64,000 nt of DNA from Tetragonia tetragonoides. Taxonomy: Eukaryota > Streptophyta > Magnoliopsida > Caryophyllales > Aizoaceae. The DNA lies in assembly GCA_038025085.1 (NCBI GenBank), contig CM076141.1, forward strand, positions 22,081,001-22,145,000, in the 5' to 3' direction. Every line of letters starts with the position of its first letter. Position 1 is the first letter of the stretch. The notes beneath the pieces were generated by a model. That model did no database searches and was not told the DNA's origin. It worked only from the letters and a program-made list of their open reading frames with translations. Below are positions 57,120 through 64,000 of the stretch, piece after piece. Position numbers and translations under genes: made by a program.

Positions 57120-57790
57120 ATAAAGTAATAACTTCCTCGGTCTATTCGGCCGAGAGTTTGACCCTATACTGTAGGTCACACAATAAAATTCCTTCGATTA
57201 TCAGTGGAACGGAGAGACCCTATGCTGTAGGTCACACAATAAAAATATTTCATTAGAAATAAAAGATAAGAAATCCTTCGATTTTCAGTCGAAGGGAGAG
57301 ACCCTATGCTGTAGGTCACACAATAAATGCCCTTCGATTATCAGTCGAAGGGGAACCCTAAGCTGTAGGTTACACAATAAATGCCCTTCGATTATCAGTC
57401 GAAGGGGAACCCGATGCTGTAGGTTACACAATAAATGTCCTTCGATTTTCAGTCGAAGGGGAACCCTGTGTTGTAGGTTACACAATAAAAATATTTCGTT
57501 TGTAATAAGAATAATGATAAAAATCCTTCAACTTTTAGTCGAAGGGCGACCTTCTGTTGTAGGTCAAACAATAAACGTCCTTCGATTTTCAGTCGAAGGG
57601 AAATTCTGTGCTATAGGTTACACAATAAAAATATTTCGTTAGAAATAAGAATAGTGATAAAAATCTTTCAACTTTTAGTCGAATGTTGACCCTGCGCTGT
57701 AGATCAAATAATAAACGTCCTTTGATTTTCAGTCGAAGGGGAACCCTGTGCTGTGGGTTAGACAATAAAAATATTTCGCTAGAAATAAGA
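57120..57790 (-). repeat. TatQ subterminal minisatellite with small hairpins
   Basis: Units of about 55 bp, and longer ones of about 100 bp with an added AAAAATATTTCGTTAG block. Each has CCTTCGATT(A/T)TCAGTCGAAGG, a 7-bp inverted repeat, then GCTGTAGGTTACACAATAAA. About ten units. TatM has different degenerate repeats at the matching place. Confidence 0.88.
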
Positions 57791-58009
57791 TGGGTAGTAA
57801 ATGTTATTGTAAAGGGTATTAAAATATTGCTCAGACCTTAAGTCGGGTGCGAGCCCATGTCATTTGGCTGAGTATAAATGTATAAACCTGTGGGTTCAAA
57901 GTAGTCCTGTTTTCATAAACGGACTTTGGCGCGCAAATAACTGCTATGCACCTCGCGTTGGGCCCACTGATTTTGAGCCAATGGCCCTTAAAACGTCATA
58001 AGAGAGAGA
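57791..58009. other. TatQ spacer before gene B promoter
   Basis: Noncoding; no feature recognised. Confidence 0.4.
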
Positions 58010-58225
58010 ATGGGTGAGGCGGTCAAACCGCCACGTCAAGCGGTCGAACCGCTAGGTGGAGCGGCTTTGCCTCTTGGTGGAGCGATCGAAACGCTCACAC
58101 TAATGGTCAAATCGTTGGGACTAGCGGCAAAGTCGCGTGGCTTGCCGTTCAACCGCCCGTTGGGCGGTCTGATCGTCCACGTAGGCGTTTGATTGGCCGT
58201 TAGGTTTTCAGCGTGTACGCATAAA
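58010..58225 (+). promoter_or_regulatory. TatQ gene B promoter: palindrome cluster and TATA-like box
   Basis: The cluster at 58015-58180 includes GGCGGTCAAACCGCC, AAGCGGTCGAACCGCT and GGAGCGATCGAAACGCTC plus further half-sites, at roughly 25-bp steps. CATAAAAGG at 58219-58227 is a TATA-like box, about 250 bp before the ATG. Confidence 0.65.
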
Positions 58226-58475
58226 AGGGAAGGGGGGAGGCCGAAATGGCTCATCTTCCCCATTTCGAGCCTTCTCCCTTCTCTCTCCTCCATTTTTACT
58301 CAAGTTTTCAACCTCCATCAAAGCCCCTAACTCCAAATCTTGAGGTTTTCTTGCTCAAATTCTTAGTAGAACTTGATTTTGTTAGTTGTTGTGTTTTTTA
58401 GTGTCAAAACTCAAAATTGGGTGAATTTGTGAGTTTCACTCAAATTTTCAAAAACTCCATTTTTGATCTTCATCC

Positions 58476-61400
58476 ATGGCTCCTAATCATAGAGGAGCTA
58501 GAAAAAGGAAGGAGCAAGAGATTGTTGTTCATGAGGCCCCGAATATTTTCACTCGGGTTTTCGTTTTTGGTATACCCCATCATCGGGTGGGTAAGCACCG
58601 GTTAGTCCAGCATGAGTTCACTCGTAGTGATTTCCATCCTACCGATCGTTTAGAGCCCAGCGATCTTGTTTTCAAGAAGAAGAAGCATTTGGTTACCGTT
58701 GGTACGAAATGTCGGGTATGTCATTTTTTTTTTCTCTTTGCTCTTTTATACTTAGAAAATTCATGTGTAGGCAAACATAGAATTTTTAGGTTGAGAACTG
58801 TAGTGTGGCTAAATGTGGAAAAACCAATTTGCGTGAAACTGTTTTTCTTGCTAATTTGCGAATTCCCGTATGTTTTTTTGTATATATTTTGCATGTGAAG
58901 AATGAATTTGCGTGAAATTCTTCATTAATGGTGGAAAATAAACTTGTATGAAATTTATTCTCATTGCAATTATCATATATACTTTTCGTGAAAATAAACT
59001 TGAGTGAAGTTTATTTTTGTTGTGGTGGTAGATGGTTTTTGAGTATATTTGTGGAGAATAAACTTGTGTGAAATTCGTTCTCTTTAAAATTCATTCTTGC
59101 CATATAAGAGGTTTTGCTAAAATGCTAAATTTTACGAGTTGTAAAAATTTAGGACTAAACCGGAGACTAGTAGTTGTTACTAGCATCACCGAGCTAATTG
59201 TCTTGCAATTATTGTGTTGCATAAGATATCGACACTACCATGCGGGGTTATGGTAGCCTTTCGGGTATCGAGAAAGCCCGTAGGTACGTGACTCCTTCGA
59301 TCAACGCTATTGTGGAGCATTGTGGCTTTGGTCACTTTTTAGCGTCCATCGCTTCTGCGGAGAGCTCCGACCGCTTGCTTGTTAGAGGTCTTGCGGAGCG
59401 GTACTGGGAGACTACCAGTACTTTTCATTTTCCCATGGGTGAGATTATGATCACCCCTTTCGAGTTTGGTCTCATTTCTGGGCTCCCTTGCACCCGTACT
59501 CCTCTTACTTATGGAGAGGTGAGTAGGGATTCCATGGTAAAGATGTTTGGCCTTTTTGGGGCCAACTGGGATGGTATGAAGTATGGGCGGACTGACGTCA
59601 TGGTCCAGTTCTTGACCAACCTGAGGAAGTCGAAGAAGGCCACGGCGGAGCAGCACGCCCGCCTTTTCTTGGCTTATGTTCTAGCTTGTTCCCTTTTTGT
59701 GGATAAAGCTAGTAGGTATCATGTTTGTTATTTCCCATGCTTGCGGGATTTGGATAGAGTTGCAGAGTACAACCGGGGTCTTCCCGCATACTCTTCTTTT
59801 CTACGGTGTTTGAGGCAGTCTAGCCGCCTCGGTGGAAAGGTGGGCGCGTCTCATGTCTCCTTAGTCGGTTATTGGAAGGTTATGGAGGTAATTTCCTTTA
59901 ACCCTTCTTTCACTTTGTGTTTTTGGCTTTTTTACTAATAACTTGTGCCTAATCCATGTGCTTTGCATGTCTTAGATTTGATTTTATGAGCATTTCTCCG
60001 ACCTTGCCCTTCTTCTTGAGACAAGGGACTTGTCCTTTCCAGCGATGCAGACCTGGAGGGGATGGGCGTCTTGCCCATTTACTACGTTGCACACCCTTAG
60101 GGAGGCGATATATCCCTTGACTGCCCGGGATGTAAGTGATTATCTTTTGTGCTTTAATCGTCCTTTTCGTCCTTTTGTGTGCTTATTCCTTTGCTTTTGC
60201 AGGTCGACTGGTTTCCCTGGACGGATTACCTCCCGGGTCTCTCGGACAGGTTCTTGGGTGCTCGGGAGTATGACCAGAGGAGGATCCTTACTGAGGGTCC
60301 TTTCGGTTATGAGTGGTTTTTGGGAGAGAGACTGATTAGACAGACTTTCTCCGACCTTCCGGCTCCGATTATTCCTTTGGATCCTCCGGATTCTATGCTT
60401 GATATTCGTCACCTTTACTGTGGAGCAGGTGAGGATGGCCACTGTTGGGGCAAATGCCCTTGAGTATTTGCTTTCGACTGACCGTGAGGTGGATCTTATG
60501 GTGGGATATACTGATTTTGTTGAGGCTCGGTTCTGCCCCAACTTTTCTACCGACCCGGTAAGTAATGTACCTTATTTCTTAATTTCGTCTGGAAATTTAG
60601 AAATGTGTCTAATATCTTTAAGTCTTTGCAGAGTGCTGCGAGTTCCTCGTCTGTCTCTTCTCAGCGCCCGACTCCTCCTACCATGTCGGTGAAATACAGG
60701 AGCGGACAGATCTCCTTAGGTTATACTGATTCCTGAGTTTCGTGGTCCCTATAAGGAGGTTGAGGGATTGCCTCTACCAACTGGTTGTAGGGGGGTAAGT
60801 TAGAATCCATTGTAATTTGCAATGTTTCCTTTGTATTTATACTGACTCTTTTCTTTATGTGCACAGCTGGATGCTGCTGAGACGCGGAAGATCTATAGGG
60901 GGCATGCAAGCCTTTAAGAATTGGATTTCCAGTTTTGCGTCTCGGAGTGTATGCACGAGTCGTCGGTCCGACGTTCGAGAGGTATGTTCATTTCAACTAA
61001 TAGTGCTTGATTTGAATTTTTGTAATTTTCTGACCTTGAGCTTATTTCGCAACCTATTCCCATAGTGAGGCCTCCTAGGCCTCCTGTTATTCGTACTTCG
61101 GAGTTGGTGTCTACACCGCAGCATCTTCCTCCTAGGTCGGAGAGTACAGAGGTGCGTCAGGGGACGCCTCGAGCTAGAGTGGATACGGGAAACCCGCCCC
61201 AAGTGCCTTATCTTCCGCAGTGGCTTGCACCGCCTCCCTATACGGGGTATCTGGGCTATCATATGCCCATGTATCCTCCAATCCCTCTAAGGGGTTCTTG
61301 GAGTCAGGAGAGTGCGAGGTATGGCGGCTATCCCGGCATGTCGGAGCCACCGCGTCATTCACTGGATCCCGCTTACTTGACGGGTTCATTATTCACTTTT

Positions 61401-61514
61401 GACCCTAGAGCTGGGGCGACGTCTCATCTCGGTCCTTCAGGTGCTCCGTCATCGAGTGGACCCGGAGAGTCGTCTCAGGCGGGTCCAAGTACTGGCGAAG
61501 ATGGCCAGTGATAT
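58476..61514 (+). pseudogene. TatQ antisense gene B: 7-exon plant mobile domain protein
   Basis: Exons: 58476-58715, 59225-59887, 59976-60131, 60203-60557, 60632-60794, 60867-60981, about 61051-61514. Exon 1 has a basic start and NIFTRVFVFGIPHHRVGKH. Exon 2 is the PMD core: CGFGHFLASIASAESSD, GLAERYWETTSTFHFPMGEI, GLISGLPCTRTPL. Exon 3 has FYEHFSDLA. Exon 4 has VDWFPWTDYLPGLSDRFLGAREYD. Exon 7 is a Pro/Ser-rich tail. Lesions: acceptors before exons 2 and 7 read AA instead of AG; TGA at 59979 replaces the Trp of exon 3; an extra T near 60414 shifts exon 4; a stop lies in exon 5. It is the best copy for reading exon 2 and the tail. Known PMD proteins (MAIN, MAIL1) act in TE silencing; the element's use of one is unexplained. 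Confidence 0.82.
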
Positions 61515-62001
61515 TTGTTGTAGTGCGTTTCGAACCTTTGGGCTTGTATTAAACCTGCTATAAATATTGCATTTTATTCACGCACAAAAATCACGCAAAT
61601 GCCCATATGTGAATTTAATCATCTAATTTCCGAATGGGAAATCACAAATCACGACATTTGAAAATTTAGGATTCCCGATGACTTAGCACATTTGGGGAAC
61701 CCCTTCCCCTAAAAATAAAAATAAGTAAAGAAAAAGAAAATAGAAAAAGATAATTAAAAGAGGAAAATAAAATAAAGAAAATAAAGAATAAGAAAATAAA
61801 AGGAATAAAAGTGGAACTTGATAATAAAAATAAAAAGAAGGAAAGAAAATAAAAAGGGGATAAATAGAAATGTGGCAAGAGCCAAAATTAAGGTAAGAAA
61901 GATCTAAGGGAAGGCTTCCAAAATCTGTCCAAGTAGGGATTAGGAAGGTAGAGCTCAGTCAAGCGGTGGGGTCGGGTGGACCGAGGTCTCTCGCGAAATT
62001 G
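61515..62001 (+). other. 3' flank of TatQ gene B
   Basis: AT-rich region with GGGGAACCCCTTCCCC (61694-61709), an A-rich stretch and CGAGGTCTCTCGCGAAATTG at the end. It matches TatP 36240-36740 in reverse. Likely polyadenylation region of gene B. Confidence 0.6.
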
Positions 62002-64000
62002 TAACTTCCACCAAAATTACCACCATTGATTAGAGATTAAATTTGTGAGTTATCAAAAATTTAGGTTGTCTTTGTCCAAATTGATTTAAAATTTTAAACC
62101 TGTTAACCTTTGTCCCTGTTTTGACAAGAGATGTTCCTTTCTTACTTTAGAGAAAATTTGCTCGAGCCTATGTGGAGTCCTCAGAGAAACCAAAAGCAAC
62201 CTCTTTGGATCGGAAATCAAAGGAGAAAAATCTAAGCCAAGCTAATTGTTCATCGCTTGTTTCTTTGTTTGTGAATACGGAACGTCATATACTTAGAACC
62301 AAACTGACATTCAATTTTCATGTGATTATCCCATACAGTATTGGATTACGATTCTAAGAACCTATTAGAACACCAGTAGAATCTTTTAGAAAGTTAGAAC
62401 CTATTTTAAGTTGAAGCACGTACTTGGTTGTTATATCATGTTCAATTCGAGTAACGTTTCTTCGTAGTTAAGCCACTATCTCTCCGAAGAATTATTGCCA
62501 ACTGATATATCCATGTTTCCAATGTCGTAGTCAAGCCAATCCGTCCCCCAACACCAAAAGATATCACCTTAGAAGAGCCACACAAATCAAGCACAATGGA
62601 ATGGCATTAAGAGTACGAAGACGATTTGAACTTTGATACCTCCAAGTTTCCTTAATCGCTAAGTAATAGATAACCATCAATTATTTGTTCTTATCCTCAT
62701 CATTAGTGTTTGGTCTTATCCAAAAGGGATAAGAATGAAAACCATTTCCCAAGCAACCTGCTTACCCAACACAAGCCAATTATAAGCCGATGCAGTAGTT
62801 ATGCATTCGACCGCTGTTGTAGATAAGTTTCATTGATCTTATCCTTTAAGATAGAGTCCAAAACTTTTATCCAAGATACATGTAATGTGACCTTGCCTAT
62901 TTTATGAGAATAGCCCCAAGAGATGCTCCAACAGCAAAGAGAACTAGCATTACACATCACCACAAACCAACATGTTCCAGAAACAACAACTCATATACTT
63001 GTCTATGATTGGAGAGCCGTTTCCTATGCTCTATGACCCATACCTATAGCTGTATTTGATCCTTATGAGACACCCTACCTTTAGGATATCAATGTAGCTC
63101 ACCATAGGTCTTTAATATCTGCCTAATACAGCCAAGAAGGCAAGCTTATCCAACCGCCATACAGCACATTAGTGATACTTATCCACTCTTTCTGCCTGTG
63201 AAACATTTCCAGCTTTGAGCCCTATAAATTGCCCAGAAATAGAGCCATTTTTTGCTCAGTTATCGCACCTATAACTCTCTCAAAAATTCCACTTATCCTA
63301 ACTGTGCAAATCAACCCGTAAGATAGATACCTCTTTACTCTTGGGTTAGTATATCCTTGAATACTTATGATAACGAACCTCTACAACCTTTGTTGGAACC
63401 CTAAGACTTAAATATTCATCGCCCAATTGGTGGTTTTCATAAAAGTGATTATTTAGACCCTTAAACAGTCCATTAGATTTCACCTTCAGTTTCGGAGTTC
63501 ATCCAGCATTACTCCTTGAGTTACTTTGTGAGTTTCTCATGGATTCTAAGTCCAATTGAGCTCATTTTCGACTATGGTGATCTTGGTAAACTTAGTTACC
63601 TGTTGGAAGTGAAAATGAAAGATTGGTGAAGCTCAAGGTAGAAGTTCTTTCAGTATTTCCGACCTATAGTCTGAGATAGTACGAGGTAACTACCATGTCT
63701 ACCCTATTTCTAACCTCTTTTGGTTTTCAACTAATTGTGCTACTTGTTATGTACTTGATTTGATTTTGTGCAATGTGTTTTGATTTATAAAGAGTTATTA
63801 CAATGACCTTTGAAGTGTTGTTACAAAAGTACTGTTACAACTTTTGTATTTTGAGAATTGAAGAAGTCAGAATTGTTACGGAGGGGATAACAATCAGAAT
63901 AATGAGATTATTGTTGTACTGCATGCCTTTATGTGCTATGTGCTTTTGTGTAAAGACATTAATCACTTAAAGTGAAAGAATAAAGGCATGTGGGCAGAGA
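62002..64000. other. Unassigned DNA to the right edge
   Basis: No match to the Tat elements after 62001. CCCTATAAATTGCCC (63220-63234) is a good TATA-like word. What follows (63235-63720) resembles an LTR R/U5 or gene leader but contains no recognised protein. It might be part of another LTR whose ends I cannot place. Confidence 0.35.

Larger units (their letters stand above)
55463..62001 (-). mobile_element. TatQ: 3' part of a Tat-type retrotransposon
   Basis: Minus-strand element of the TatP/TatR family: 3' LTR (56994-55463), polypurine tract, subterminal minisatellite, antisense gene B (58476-61514) and its 3' flank. Homology to TatP (36240 region) ends abruptly at 62001. Gene A, pol, gag and the 5' LTR are not found to the right, so the element is truncated or interrupted there. 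Confidence 0.82.

Noticed and set aside
57285..57485. Minus-strand open frame with CNLQHRVPLRL repeats
   Set aside because: A translation of the subterminal minisatellite, not a gene.

Overview
This window is plant nuclear DNA made almost entirely of nested, decayed LTR retrotransposons. Long Ty3/gypsy elements of Tat/Ogre type (second, archaeal-like RNase H; antisense genes behind pol), a chromovirus, a Sirevirus-like Ty1/copia element and degenerate CCCTAAA telomere-type arrays indicate a seed plant, probably an angiosperm with a large genome. I see no intact cellular gene, rRNA or tRNA gene, and no bacterial feature. The species cannot be named from the sequence.

Names used here. TatR (1-4845, minus strand, runs off the left edge) has a 5' LTR, a leader minisatellite and broken gag. 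It sits inside CopS (4846-10076, minus), a Sirevirus-like copia with degenerate pol and an extra ORF behind pol. 10077-12441 is older flanking DNA with a telomere-like array and a duplicated 16-bp hairpin. TatP (12442-53298, plus) is a host element interrupted twice: by chromovirus ChrN (17110-28502, minus; target duplication CAAGC inside gag) and by TatM (39933-52005, minus). Removing these leaves an element flanked by CTAGG/CTGGG. 53299-54097 is flanking DNA. 54098-55512 is a three-copy tandem repeat of about 475 bp that includes the tip of the next LTR. TatQ (55463-62001, minus) keeps a 3' LTR, a subterminal minisatellite and one antisense gene. 62002-64000 is unassigned.

The most interesting feature is the cargo of the Tat elements. 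Behind integrase, and convergent with it, lie two separate genes on the opposite strand. Gene A encodes about 480 residues and resembles retroelement-associated DUF7745/plant-mobile-domain-like proteins. Gene B has 7 exons and encodes a plant mobile domain (PMD, MAIN/MAIL1-like) protein with a low-complexity tail. Each antisense gene, and each LTR, is preceded by a TATA-like box and by a cluster of GC-rich inverted repeats built from the half-site AGCGGYT. This module recurs at ten places in four elements. It looks like a shared cis-regulatory site linking the LTR promoter to the two cargo genes. In TatP, gene A is still open across both exons with good splice sites, although gag, pol and gene B around it are broken.

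Most coding regions carry stops, frameshifts, deletions or lost splice sites, many of them compatible with G-to-A (C-to-T) decay. Function is inferred from families. Exact boundaries come from visible LTR tips, primer sites and target duplications.
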